Source: Butyrivibrio sp. XPD2006 (GTDB lineage: Bacteria > Bacillota > Clostridia > Lachnospirales > Lachnospiraceae). From it: 64,000 nt of DNA. Under the pieces are notes generated by a model. That model had not been told where the DNA came from. It did no database searches and was given only the letters and a program-made list of their open reading frames with translations. Positions 1 through 6,901 of the stretch are shown here, one piece after another (position 1 is the first letter of the stretch; every line of letters begins with the position of its first letter). The stretch spans positions 167,778 through 231,777 of the forward strand of contig NZ_ATVT01000005.1 in NCBI RefSeq assembly GCF_000420865.1. Reading direction: 5' to 3'. The translations under genes were made by a program, and so were the position numbers.

Positions 1-876
1 GACAACGGAATTGAGATCATCGGTGATATTCCGATTTATGTAGCGTTTGACAGCGCAGATACATGGGCTAATCCACAGCTCTTCCAGCTGGACAAGAAGA
101 ACACGCCCATTGATGTGGCAGGATGCCCTCCGGATGCTTTCAGCGCTACCGGACAGCTCTGGGGAAATCCGCTGTACAAGTGGGATTATCACGAGAAGAC
201 GGGCTACAAGTGGTGGATGAAGAGAATCGAGCACTGCTACAGACTTTATGATGTTGTAAGGATTGACCATTTCCGTGGCTTTGATGAGTACTATGCAATT
301 CCATACGGAGACCCTACAGCGGAGTTTGGTGAGTGGAGAAAAGGACCCGGATATAAGCTTTTCGAGACCATGAAAAAGGAACTCGGAGAGAAGAAGGTTA
401 TCGCGGAGGACCTTGGATTCCTTACACCTTCAGTAATAAGACTGGTTAAAAAGACAGGCTATCCGGGAATGAAGATCCTTCAGTTTGCCTTTGATTCCAG
501 AGAGGAGAGCGACTATCTTCCTCACAACTACACCAGGAACTGCATCGTTTATACAGGAACCCACGATAACGACACTACAAGAAGCTGGTTTGACCATCTT
601 CCGAGAGATGATAAGAAGTTTGCCAAGGAATACCTTGGAATCAAGACTGCCAAGGATGCTGTATGGGCAACTATCAGAGCAAGCTTTGCAAGTGTGTCGG
701 ATACTGTTATAATTCCTATGCAGGATTATCTGGAGCTTCCCGGCTATGCAAGGATTAATACGCCTTCAACCCTTGGCGGAAACTGGGTTTGGAGAATGAA
801 GAAGGATGCTCTTTCACAGGAGCTTTGTAATAAGATGCATGACTTTGCCAGGATTTATCGCAGAACAGCTAAATAA
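1..876 (+). CDS. malQ: 4-alpha-glucanotransferase (amylomaltase, GH77), 3' part
   Basis: The reading frame is open from base 1, so the gene starts upstream; 291 codons are visible. GH77 enzymes move alpha-1,4-glucan segments between maltodextrins in the cytoplasm. The expected catalytic blocks are present: RIDHFRGFDEYY (nucleophile Asp, about visible residue 88), AEDLGFLTP (acid/base Glu, about 135) and THDNDTTRSWF (third acidic residue, about 187). The C-terminus, with NTPSTLGGNWVWRM, is the normal end of the family, so only the 5' side is cut, by the window edge. A LacI-family regulator follows after 18 bases and may control it. Confidence 0.95.
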   Translation, partial: DNGIEIIGDIPIYVAFDSADTWANPQLFQLDKKNTPIDVAGCPPDAFSATGQLWGNPLYKWDYHEKTGYKWWMKRIEHCYRLYDVVRIDHFRGFDEYYAIPYGDPTAEFGEWRKGPGYKLFETMKKELGEKKVIAEDLGFLTPSVIRLVKKTGYPGMKILQFAFDSREESDYLPHNYTRNCIVYTGTHDNDTTRSWFDHLPRDDKKFAKEYLGIKTAKDAVWATIRASFASVSDTVIIPMQDYLELPGYARINTPSTLGGNWVWRMKKDALSQELCNKMHDFARIYRRTAK

Positions 877-894
877 TTATTTTGGATGTGAGAC

Positions 895-1926
895 ATGTCA
901 GAGATTACTATAGTTGAGATTGCCAGAAGGTGCGGTGTTGGTGTCAGCACCGTATCAAGGGCTATTAACAATCATTCGGATATCAATCCCGAAACCAAAA
1001 AGAGAATAATGGAGGTTATCAGGGAAACCGGCTATATCCCCAACAACAGTGCCAGAAACCTTAAGAGAACCGATGCCAAGTGTATCGCAGTTCTTGTAAG
1101 GGGAATCACCAATCCTTTCTTTGCGCCCATGATAGAAGTGGTTGAAAAGGAAGTGGAAGAGAGGAAATACGCCCTGGTCATAAGGCACGTTGAGTCCAAT
1201 GAGGACGAAGTAGACGTGGCACTTGAGCTGGAGAAGGAAAAGAGACTTCGCGGAATCATCTTCATGGGCGGAGCTGCCAAGCATTCGGCTGATAAGATCA
1301 AGCAGCTCAATGTCCCTGCTGTGTTTGCTACAATCGGTTCCGATATTGCGGATGACCTCAGCAGAAATGAGTATTCCACCGTTTCTGTTGATGATGAAAA
1401 AGAGAGTTTCAAGGTTGTTGAGTATCTTATCGGCCTTGGACACAAGAAAATCGCTATCCTGACTGAGGGAAGTGATACACCTTCCATTGTTAAGCTTCGT
1501 TTTAAGGGGTACCTTGATGCACTCAAGAAGCACGGTATCAAGCCGGATGAGAAGCTTATCAGATACGTAGACCGCAGGATCTATACATTCGGCAACGGAT
1601 ATGAGACTACCAGGAATCTGATTGAATCGGGAGAGAAATTTACAGCAATCTACTGCATTTCCGATGTACTGGCAGTGGGAGCTTTGAGAGCTCTTGCTGA
1701 TGCAGGAATCAGGGTACCTGACGATGTCAGCGTTGTCGGATATGACGGACAGGAGATCGCAGAGTACTGCGTACCAAGGCTCACTACACTCAGACAGCCC
1801 ATGGTAGATATGGCTGAGGAAGCTATGAAGCTGCTGTTCAGCATTATCGACAAGGAGTCCGGACATAAGCATATTGTGTTCCCGGGTGAGCTTATTGTAG
1901 GAGAATCAACAAGGAAGATAAAGTGA
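895..1926 (+). CDS. LacI/GalR-family transcriptional regulator
   Basis: 343 aa, normal length for the family. Residues 4-24 form the helix-turn-helix (TIVEIARRCGVGVSTVSRAI), followed by the hinge helix and a periplasmic-binding-protein-like effector domain to the C-terminus (for example DDVSVVGYDGQEIAEYCVP near residue 280). It probably represses sugar genes. Its position directly behind malQ suggests maltodextrin or another glucan-derived signal, but the effector is not readable from the sequence. The start ATG is the first in frame. The stop overlaps the start of the next small gene (TGATG), so the two are likely translationally coupled. Confidence 0.93.
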   Translation: MSEITIVEIARRCGVGVSTVSRAINNHSDINPETKKRIMEVIRETGYIPNNSARNLKRTDAKCIAVLVRGITNPFFAPMIEVVEKEVEERKYALVIRHVESNEDEVDVALELEKEKRLRGIIFMGGAAKHSADKIKQLNVPAVFATIGSDIADDLSRNEYSTVSVDDEKESFKVVEYLIGLGHKKIAILTEGSDTPSIVKLRFKGYLDALKKHGIKPDEKLIRYVDRRIYTFGNGYETTRNLIESGEKFTAIYCISDVLAVGALRALADAGIRVPDDVSVVGYDGQEIAEYCVPRLTTLRQPMVDMAEEAMKLLFSIIDKESGHKHIVFPGELIVGESTRKIK

Positions 1927-2132
1927 TGGAAAATCTGGAATATGAAGGATACATCGGAACAGTAAATTATGATGAGAAGTGCGATTATTACACCGGAGAG
2001 GTGAAGATTGACGATCGCATTTATACCTATGAAGGGGATACTCTTGAGGAACTTCAGGAGGACTTTGAGGATATAATTGATTCTGTTATCGCATTTGATG
2101 AGATGGATGATATAGATGAAGATGAGGAGTAA
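1926..2132 (+). CDS. small HicB-like (antitoxin N-domain) protein with acidic tail
   Basis: 68 aa if the ATG overlapping the LacI stop is used; a GTG one codon earlier is also possible. The fold-defining pattern EYEGYIGTVNYDEKCDYYTG followed by YTYEGDTLEELQEDFEDIID resembles the N-terminal domain of HicB antitoxins (GYIG, tyrosine/glycine turn, FEGDTVEEL, amphipathic helix). HicB normally continues into a ribbon-helix-helix or HTH DNA-binding domain. Here that is replaced by a short acidic tail (DEMDDIDEDEE), and no HicA toxin lies next to it. It is therefore an orphan HicB-like protein, perhaps a regulatory partner of the LacI protein. The function is not known. Confidence 0.6.
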   Translation: MENLEYEGYIGTVNYDEKCDYYTGEVKIDDRIYTYEGDTLEELQEDFEDIIDSVIAFDEMDDIDEDEE

Positions 2133-2160
2133 TCGCAAGGAGTAATGAGAACTTGCAGTA

Positions 2161-2166
2161 TATAAT
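2161..2166 (+). promoter_or_regulatory. -10 box (TATAAT) in front of rod RNA candidate
   Basis: A perfect TATAAT ends 6 bases before position 2173, exactly where the long base-paired element begins, so the predicted transcript start and the first paired base coincide. No good -35 box is visible at 16-18 bases upstream. Confidence 0.45.
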
Positions 2167-2172
2167 TCTATG

Positions 2173-2303
2173 TGCCTTCCCCCGCTTTGGGGATTGTAGC
2201 ATAAAACGCCGGGCTATCAAGGACAAGCTAAAGTGCGCTAAAAAGCAGCGCATCCTTGAGAGCCCGGTGTTTTATGCATTTGGGTCACTAAGGGGGGAAG
2301 GCA
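2173..2303 (+). ncRNA. candidate rod-shaped structured RNA, about 131 nt
   Basis: The stretch folds as one long interrupted hairpin. The closing stem is 2173-2183 (TGCCTTCCCCC) with 2293-2303 (GGGGGAAGGCA). The inner stem is GCATAAAAC with GTTTTATGC, continuing as GCCGGGCT with AGCCCGGT. Then CAAGGA pairs with TCCTTG, and TGCGCT pairs with AGCGCA around a small apical loop. A large internal loop separates closing and inner stems and contains a possible mini-hairpin (CCCC-GCTTT-GGGG). The architecture (closing stem, central bubble, terminal rod) recalls 6S RNA, but it is shorter than usual and I cannot confirm the family. A TATAAT box sits just upstream. No T-run follows, so the 3' end is uncertain. 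A mobile inverted-repeat element is the main alternative. Confidence 0.45.
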
Positions 2304-2413
2304 GGAAGTGTAGTATCGGGACGGAAAAACGTGGCAATTGGAGAAATTCTTGTGCAAATTAAACTCAGGGTGGAGGAGGCCTGTGAGGTATGGGGTGTGG
2401 ATTGTGGTATCCC
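2304..2413. other. gene-free spacer between RNA candidate and repeat array
   Basis: No convincing reading frame. The stretch is G-rich on the plus strand and carries no feature I recognise. Confidence 0.4.
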
Positions 2414-2825
2414 TACTGTCCTAAAAGGAAAATTGAAAAAACACCGTAATGAAAAACAGGGCGATTAAGAGACGATACTGTCCTAGAGTGAAAACTACAA
2501 GTAGACAGTAGTGGAAAATGAGTAGATATGGGAAGACCTACTGTCCTAGGGGAAAAACTACAATAAGACAGTAGCAGGAGAAAAGTAGTTGTAGAAGACC
2601 TTACGGTCCTAGGAGAAAAACTATAATTAGACAGTAGTGGAGGGCGAGTGGGTATGAGAAGCTCTACTGTCCAATAGGGAACAATTAAAGTGGACAGTAG
2701 TGGGGAACAGATCTGAATGGTAAGCGCTACTGTCCTAAATGAAAAACTGTAAGTAGACTGTAGTGGAAGGGTATGGAGCATGAATAGAAGAGTTATGTGA
2801 TAAAAGCGTACTGCTTTAATTGGAT
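2414..2825. repeat. tandem array of 63-bp units, each with an internal inverted repeat
   Basis: Units begin with TACTGTCCTA-like sequence at 2414, 2476, 2539, 2602, 2665 and 2728, with a degenerate seventh start at 2809. Spacings are 62, 63, 63, 63, 63 and 81 bases. Units 2-5 align without a gap. Each unit carries TACTGTC at positions 1-7 and GACAGTA at 29-35 (an inverted repeat with about 21 bases between), then a more variable 28-base part starting GTGGA. Unit 1 keeps only the left arm; unit 6 is degenerate in its right arm. Because 63 is a multiple of 3, the minus strand stays open for 141 codons with a 21-residue repeat. I regard that as a by-product, since it has no ribosome binding site or recognisable fold. 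Confidence 0.85.
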
Positions 2826-2855
2826 AAATTATTTCCACAAACTTAGGTTCAAATA

Positions 2856-2864
2856 TGATATACT
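2856..2864 (+). promoter_or_regulatory. extended -10 promoter for mscS-like gene
   Basis: TGATATACT (TGn plus TATACT) lies 23 bases before the start codon, immediately after the 63-bp repeat array. No clear -35 box is seen. Confidence 0.45.
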
Positions 2865-2887
2865 ACCTATGTTTTTGGAGGTAATGT

Positions 2888-3670
2888 ATGAAAGAAGCAT
2901 TGGATATTTTTCTTAAATATGTTCTGCCGTTTTTAGTGGCATATTTCCTTAACATGATATTAAATAAAGTCCTCAGCAAGAAGACCCTCAGGGGCAAGCT
3001 TCACCTGATATTCTTAAAGGGTATCATACTGGCACTTATCTGGGCGGTTGCTGCACTTACGGCACTTAGCGGGATTCCGGCATTTTCCAAGACATGGGAG
3101 ACTGCGGTGGCTTCTTCCGGAATTGCAGCTGTAGTACTCGGTCTTGCTGCCCAGTCGACTTTGGCCAATGTGTTTTCCGGAATTGCTCTTTCTGCATCCC
3201 ATTCAAGACCCTTTGATATGGGAGACAGAATAAAGATAGACAGCTATGATCCGGGATTTGTCGAGGACATCACCCTCAGACATACAGTGATCAAGACATA
3301 TCAGAATGAAATCATATATATCCCTAACTCAATAGTCGGTTCATCAACAATTGTGAACTATACACAGGAGCAGTCTTTCTCTTATCCGATAAGAGTGTCT
3401 GTTGCCTATGGAACAGATATGCAGAAGGCTATGGATGTTATCGCCGATACGATCAAGAATCATCCCAAGCACTACGGCAAAAGACCTGTCGTTTTATGCA
3501 AGAGCTGCGATGACAGCGGAGTAACACTGCAGGCGCTTGTTGAGACAGAGGATTTCAGGGACAATCCAAGGACATGTTCCGAGTGCCTTGTTGAGATAAT
3601 GAAGAGATTTAAGGAAGAGGGAATCGAGATTCCTTACAACAAACTTGTGCTTTTACAGGGAGAGGAGTAA
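2888..3670 (+). CDS. MscS-family mechanosensitive ion channel
   Basis: 260 aa, a compact MscS homologue of the cytoplasmic membrane that releases ions and solutes on hypo-osmotic shock. It has three membrane segments at about residues 8-25, 42-64 and 76-105. The last is the glycine/alanine-rich pore helix (AVVLGLAAQSTLANVFSGI). It is followed by the conserved RPFDMGDRIKI beta-domain entry, EDITLRHTVIKTYQNE and the cytoplasmic alpha/beta domain to the end. GGAGG sits 7 bases before the ATG. It stands alone behind the repeat array and its own extended -10 box. Confidence 0.93.
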   Translation: MKEALDIFLKYVLPFLVAYFLNMILNKVLSKKTLRGKLHLIFLKGIILALIWAVAALTALSGIPAFSKTWETAVASSGIAAVVLGLAAQSTLANVFSGIALSASHSRPFDMGDRIKIDSYDPGFVEDITLRHTVIKTYQNEIIYIPNSIVGSSTIVNYTQEQSFSYPIRVSVAYGTDMQKAMDVIADTIKNHPKHYGKRPVVLCKSCDDSGVTLQALVETEDFRDNPRTCSECLVEIMKRFKEEGIEIPYNKLVLLQGEE

Positions 3671-3677
3671 ACAACAC

Positions 3678-3707
3678 TTTACAAAATACAGGTAATCTGT
3701 TTATACT
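3678..3707 (+). promoter_or_regulatory. sigma-A promoter for queT
   Basis: TTTACA (3678-3683), 18-base spacer, TATACT (3702-3707). The predicted start near 3714 gives a leader of about 90 nt before the queT ATG. Confidence 0.6.
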
Positions 3708-3713
3708 ACTTTG

Positions 3714-3802
3714 TCTGATAAATAACTGTGATTATATGGGAGGTGACATTACCGCATGGTTGCAGTTGGTAACTATTGATTTATTTATGGAGGAAACCAA
3801 CA
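3714..3802 (+). promoter_or_regulatory. structured 5' leader of queT (possible preQ1 switch, class not recognised)
   Basis: ATAAATAA near the 5' end can pair with TTATTTAT just before the GGAGG ribosome binding site. It encloses a hairpin TTACC/GGTAA that has an internal GCA/TGC pair. queT-family genes are commonly controlled by preQ1 riboswitches. The sequence does not match the preQ1-I or preQ1-II consensus as I remember them, so the identity is open. Confidence 0.35.
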
Positions 3803-4324
3803 ATGAACAAAACAACCAACAAAACACTTTACATTGCACACGCGGCAATCATTGCAGCACTTTATGTGGTGCTCACAGCCCTTGCTGCAGGATTTGATCT
3901 TGCAAGCGGTGCTATTCAGGTGAGATTTTCGGAATGTCTTACAGTCCTTCCTTTTTTTACACCGGCAGCAGTACCCGGCGTAGTAATAGGATGCCTTATT
4001 TCAAACATCTTTTTTGGCGGAGCTCTTCCTGATATTATCTTTGGAACTCTGGCCACACTTATTGGCGCAATCGGAACATATATGCTCAGAAAGAACAGAT
4101 TCCTTTGTTCTGTACCGCCTGTAGTTTCAAATGCGCTTATCATTCCTTTTGTACTTAAGTATGCATATGCTTTACCGGGAACACTCTGGTTTTTTGCACT
4201 TACAGTAGGAGCAGGAGAGATCATTACCTGCGTTTTCTTTGGACAGATCCTTATTTCGGCGCTCCTTCCGTTCAGAAATAAAATATTCGGAAACGGTTCA
4301 GAGGCCGTTAAGAAAACAAAATAA
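3803..4324 (+). CDS. queT: QueT-family queuosine precursor transporter (S component)
   Basis: 173 aa from the ATG behind GGAGG at 3789-3793; an upstream in-frame start would lie in the leader. Five to six membrane segments. The N-terminal pattern IAALYVVLTAL, the charged block IQVRFSECLTVLPFF and TPAAVPGVVIGCLISNIF are hallmarks of the QueT (COG4708) family. These act as substrate-binding S components of ECF-type transporters for queuosine precursors such as preQ1. The gene has its own promoter and a structured leader. tdk follows after 21 bases and may be cotranscribed. Confidence 0.9.
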   Translation: MNKTTNKTLYIAHAAIIAALYVVLTALAAGFDLASGAIQVRFSECLTVLPFFTPAAVPGVVIGCLISNIFFGGALPDIIFGTLATLIGAIGTYMLRKNRFLCSVPPVVSNALIIPFVLKYAYALPGTLWFFALTVGAGEIITCVFFGQILISALLPFRNKIFGNGSEAVKKTK

Positions 4325-4345
4325 TAACAATTTGAGGGGTATGGT

Positions 4346-4957
4346 ATGGGTAAGTTATATTTCAGGTATGGAGCTATGGGGAGTTCCAAGACTGCAAATG
4401 CACTGATGGTCAGGTACAACTATATCGAGAAGGGCCAGAACTGTATTCTGCTAAAGCCCGGCATCGAGAACAGAGACGGAGAGAAGGTAGTAAGATCCAG
4501 GATGGGACTTGAGGCTGAGTGTACCTTCGTAGAGGAATTCCTTGACGAAGTTGTAAACGAGTGGTTCACCAAGAAGTCAGATTCATGGAAGAAACTTGAC
4601 TGTGTTCTTGTGGATGAGGCCCAGTTCCTTACTGAAGAACAGGTTGACCTTCTGGCTGAGGTTGTAGACAGATATGACCTTCCGGTTATCTGTTACGGCC
4701 TTAGAACAGATTTTACAAGTCATCTGTTTACAGGCTCCAAGCGTCTTATGGAGATTGCCAATTACATCGAAGAAGTTCCTACCGTATGCTGGTGCGGGCG
4801 AAGAGCTCACTTTAACGCAAGAGTATGCAATGGTAAGATAGTAAGAGATGGTGAGCAGATCATGATGGGAGGCAATGAATCCTACGTATCTGTCTGCAGA
4901 AGACATTACCTCAGCGGAGAAGTTAACGGAGTCCGTGAAAGAGATATACAGGAATAA
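4346..4957 (+). CDS. tdk: thymidine kinase (type II)
   Basis: 203 aa, normal length for TK1-type kinases that phosphorylate thymidine in the pyrimidine salvage pathway. Residues 4-20 hold the P-loop (FRYGAMGSSKTANAL). DEAQFLTEEQVDLL is the Walker B/catalytic acid region, and the lasso and thymidine-binding region follow (CYGLRTDF, LFTGSKRL). The zinc site is formed by CWCGRRAHF and the C-terminal VCRRHY cysteine. A good SD (GAGGGG) precedes the ATG. A strong terminator lies 16 bases after the stop. Confidence 0.96.
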   Translation: MGKLYFRYGAMGSSKTANALMVRYNYIEKGQNCILLKPGIENRDGEKVVRSRMGLEAECTFVEEFLDEVVNEWFTKKSDSWKKLDCVLVDEAQFLTEEQVDLLAEVVDRYDLPVICYGLRTDFTSHLFTGSKRLMEIANYIEEVPTVCWCGRRAHFNARVCNGKIVRDGEQIMMGGNESYVSVCRRHYLSGEVNGVRERDIQE

Positions 4958-4972
4958 ACAGTGAAAACAATA

Positions 4973-5013
4973 AGCCCGAGTGGAGTCATTTCCACCCGGG
5001 CATTTTTGTTTTT
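4973..5013 (+). terminator. rho-independent terminator of tdk
   Basis: Stem GCCCGAGTGGA / TCCACCCGGGC with loop GTCATT, followed by ATTTTTGTTTTT. Confidence 0.88.
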
Positions 5014-5026
5014 GTGCATTATGTGG

Positions 5027-6088
5027 TTATAGTGCGGCCAGATCAAGCTGCTGAACCAATCCGACACCTCCGCTTTCCCGGAGGAAGACACCGGAGGACC
5101 TCATCATGGCTGCTGTGAGGAAATCAGAATTATGATGTGTAAATTCTGTTTCTGCATTGCCAAGATATATAGCTCCCACATCAGATTCTTTTAAACTGAG
5201 AAGACTGTCTGTACCATCTTCATTTCTGATCCAAATGCTGAGCTTTTCGTATATCTCGTCATTTTCATCAATCCATCCGTTGCCATCTTTGTCGTAGGCT
5301 GCAAGGTCAGCAAAACCGTTACCGCTCTTTGTTCCAAACAGTTCTGAGCCGTCACCTATCTTGCCGTCGCCGTTCTTGTCATAGGCCAAAAAACCGGAGC
5401 CTTTTCCAAGATTTGATATCTTTTCCTCCTGTCCGTCACAATCCAGATCAAAGAAGAAAGACTGATCACTTATGTGTGTCACGTCACTGCCAACATTGAT
5501 TACCAGAGGGTCAATTAAACTTACGGCGCTTGCTACACTCATGCCGGCATATTCTGTGAGGCGCCTGGACATTGAGAAGCTGACTCCAAAGTCAATTGAT
5601 CTTCCGTCTTCAGTGAGAGCTGTGCCCGTTCCGCTAAAGGTGGTCTCTTCAGCTTCCGTATGAGTCATGGATACTGTGGTGACTCTGACGAAGGAATTTT
5701 CTGTCAACATGTTTGCGGTGTTTGACAGAGTCTGTTTAAAGCCTTTCGACTGACCATCACCTCCGAACATCTGGAGAAGTCGGAGTATCCTGTCCAGAAG
5801 AGATGCCCTTAGTTCAGAAATCTGATCCTCAAGCGCGGACTCAAAAGTACTGAGATACTCAGTCTTGGAAGGCTTAAAGGAAGTGTATGTTTCACTTCCC
5901 AGAGCAGTAGATTCAGCATCACCTACTGCTTCGTCACTCAGTTCGAGGGTATCAAGTTTCTTTTCCTGATTCTGCAGACTTTCAAGAAAAGACCCTCTGG
6001 TCATGGTACCGCTCTGAACTGAGATCTTGTTCTCTTCGTAGTAATTGCGCGAGGAGACAAGGTGCACATTACTTTGCGCAATTTTCAT
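5027..6088 (-). CDS. hypothetical protein with EF-hand-like calcium-binding loops
   Basis: 353 aa from the ATG at 6088, preceded on the minus strand by AAAGGAGG five bases away; the longer frame to 6241 lacks a ribosome binding site. There is no clear signal peptide. The middle third is serine/threonine-rich. The C-terminal third carries calcium-loop motifs: DLDCDGQEEKI, YDKNGDGKIGDGSELFG and YDKDGNGWIDENDEIYEKL. Proteins of this layout recur as uncharacterised surface or secreted proteins in Clostridia, and the same calcium domain is fused to RTX-type proteins elsewhere. The calcium-binding prediction is firm; the role is unknown. It converges with tdk. Confidence 0.8.
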   Translation of the reverse strand: MKIAQSNVHLVSSRNYYEENKISVQSGTMTRGSFLESLQNQEKKLDTLELSDEAVGDAESTALGSETYTSFKPSKTEYLSTFESALEDQISELRASLLDRILRLLQMFGGDGQSKGFKQTLSNTANMLTENSFVRVTTVSMTHTEAEETTFSGTGTALTEDGRSIDFGVSFSMSRRLTEYAGMSVASAVSLIDPLVINVGSDVTHISDQSFFFDLDCDGQEEKISNLGKGSGFLAYDKNGDGKIGDGSELFGTKSGNGFADLAAYDKDGNGWIDENDEIYEKLSIWIRNEDGTDSLLSLKESDVGAIYLGNAETEFTHHNSDFLTAAMMRSSGVFLRESGGVGLVQQLDLAAL

Positions 6089-6241
6089 GGTACCTCCTTT
6101 GGGGGATATGAAGGCGCCATCTTGCATCCCGGGGCTGCAAAGAGTGTGCTGTCTTTTATTCTGTACACACAGGTGCACATCTGCAAAAGCCCATTTTGGC
6201 CGCAAAAAAAGGACCTCCATATCGATGAAGTTGTAACTCAT

Positions 6242-6384
6242 CCATGAAGATCCATGCTTTCCGTAGCGTTCATTACTTATATCGGAATATGGCTTTGTAA
6301 TCCTTATAGCATGAGCAGAAGACTAAATATTCTGACAATAATATTAAAAATGATAAAAGAAATAACCCCCTGGGGGCTTAAAAA
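6242..6384. other. spacer before truncated lipoprotein
   Basis: No gene recognised. The palindrome CCCCCTGGGGG occurs at 6367-6377. The in-frame TAA just before 6385 shows the lipoprotein signal peptide is cut here. Confidence 0.4.
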
Positions 6385-6774
6385 ATGACCGCTCTTATGG
6401 CTGTAGGCACTGTGGGCTGCGCAGATAATGCAGCAAATAATGCAGAAAACACAGGAAGCGAACAGGTTCAGCAGGCTGCTCCCGCTGATGCTCAGCAGAC
6501 TGAGAGTACATCAGATGGACCCAAGATCCTTAAGACAGCAGCTTCCTTTGCATATCCAAGTCTTGATGTTCACAAGGAATACTATGGATGGTACACATCA
6601 ATTTACGGTGTGTCAGAGGCTTTTTTCAAGATGGATGATAAGATGACTGCAGCTCCATGCCTGGCCGAGGATGCAGTAGCTGACGGAAGTGTATGGACAA
6701 TCACACTCAAAGATGGTGTAGCATTCTCTAACGGCACACCACTTACTTCTGAGATGGTTATAAAGAACCTTTAA
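6385..6774 (+). pseudogene. remnant of an ABC oligopeptide-type solute-binding lipoprotein
   Basis: The 129 codons contain the end of a lipoprotein signal peptide (ALMAVGTVGC lipobox), a glutamine/alanine-rich linker and the first part of an SBP_bac_5 domain (VWTITLKDGVAFSNGTPLTS). It stops at about a quarter of the usual length of 500 or more residues. The 5' end is also damaged: an in-frame stop lies directly before the ATG and the basic N-region of the signal peptide is missing. No ribosome binding site is visible. I infer a decayed dipeptide/oligopeptide-binding protein left after a rearrangement. Confidence 0.75.
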
Positions 6775-6777
6775 TAA

Positions 6778-6801
6778 GGCGGTGTAGCTTAGTCTGTTAA
6801 A
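6778..6801 (+). other. tRNA-like 5' fragment
   Basis: GGCGGTGTAGCTTAGTCTGT looks like the acceptor strand and D-arm start of a tRNA (GGCGGT-TA-GCTCAGT pattern). No matching D-stem 3' strand, anticodon arm or T-arm follows. It begins right behind the truncated lipoprotein frame. It may mark a recombination end point, or be chance similarity. Confidence 0.25.
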
Positions 6802-6811
6802 TGACTTCAAA

Positions 6812-6858
6812 AAAATCAATAAATACTCCACTAAAAGGGGTATTTGTTGATTTTTTTT
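6812..6858 (+). terminator. rho-independent terminator
   Basis: Long hairpin AAATCAATAAATACTCC / GGGGTATTTGTTGATTT with loop ACTAAAA, followed by a T8 run. It isolates the broken lipoprotein from the downstream oxidoreductase. Confidence 0.85.
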
Positions 6859-6901
6859 ACATATAGAATAGTCTACAAATCTATTGACCGGAGGGATTAT
6901 T

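Noticed and set aside
955..1872. Long minus-strand frame inside the LacI gene
   Set aside because: It is a shadow of a gene with full family conservation on the plus strand; the antisense protein has no recognisable domain.
2414..2825. CRISPR array
   Set aside because: The period is fixed at 63 bases and the between-arm and second-half sequences are related from unit to unit, so they are not unique spacers. No cas gene is near.
2413..2838. Minus-strand 141-aa repeat protein
   Set aside because: It exists only because the repeat length is a multiple of three. There is no ribosome binding site, and the 21-residue repeats follow the DNA palindromes rather than a protein fold.
6778..6860. Functional tRNA gene
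   Set aside because: Only the first 20-24 bases look tRNA-like; no anticodon arm or T-arm follows, and a terminator occupies the space.
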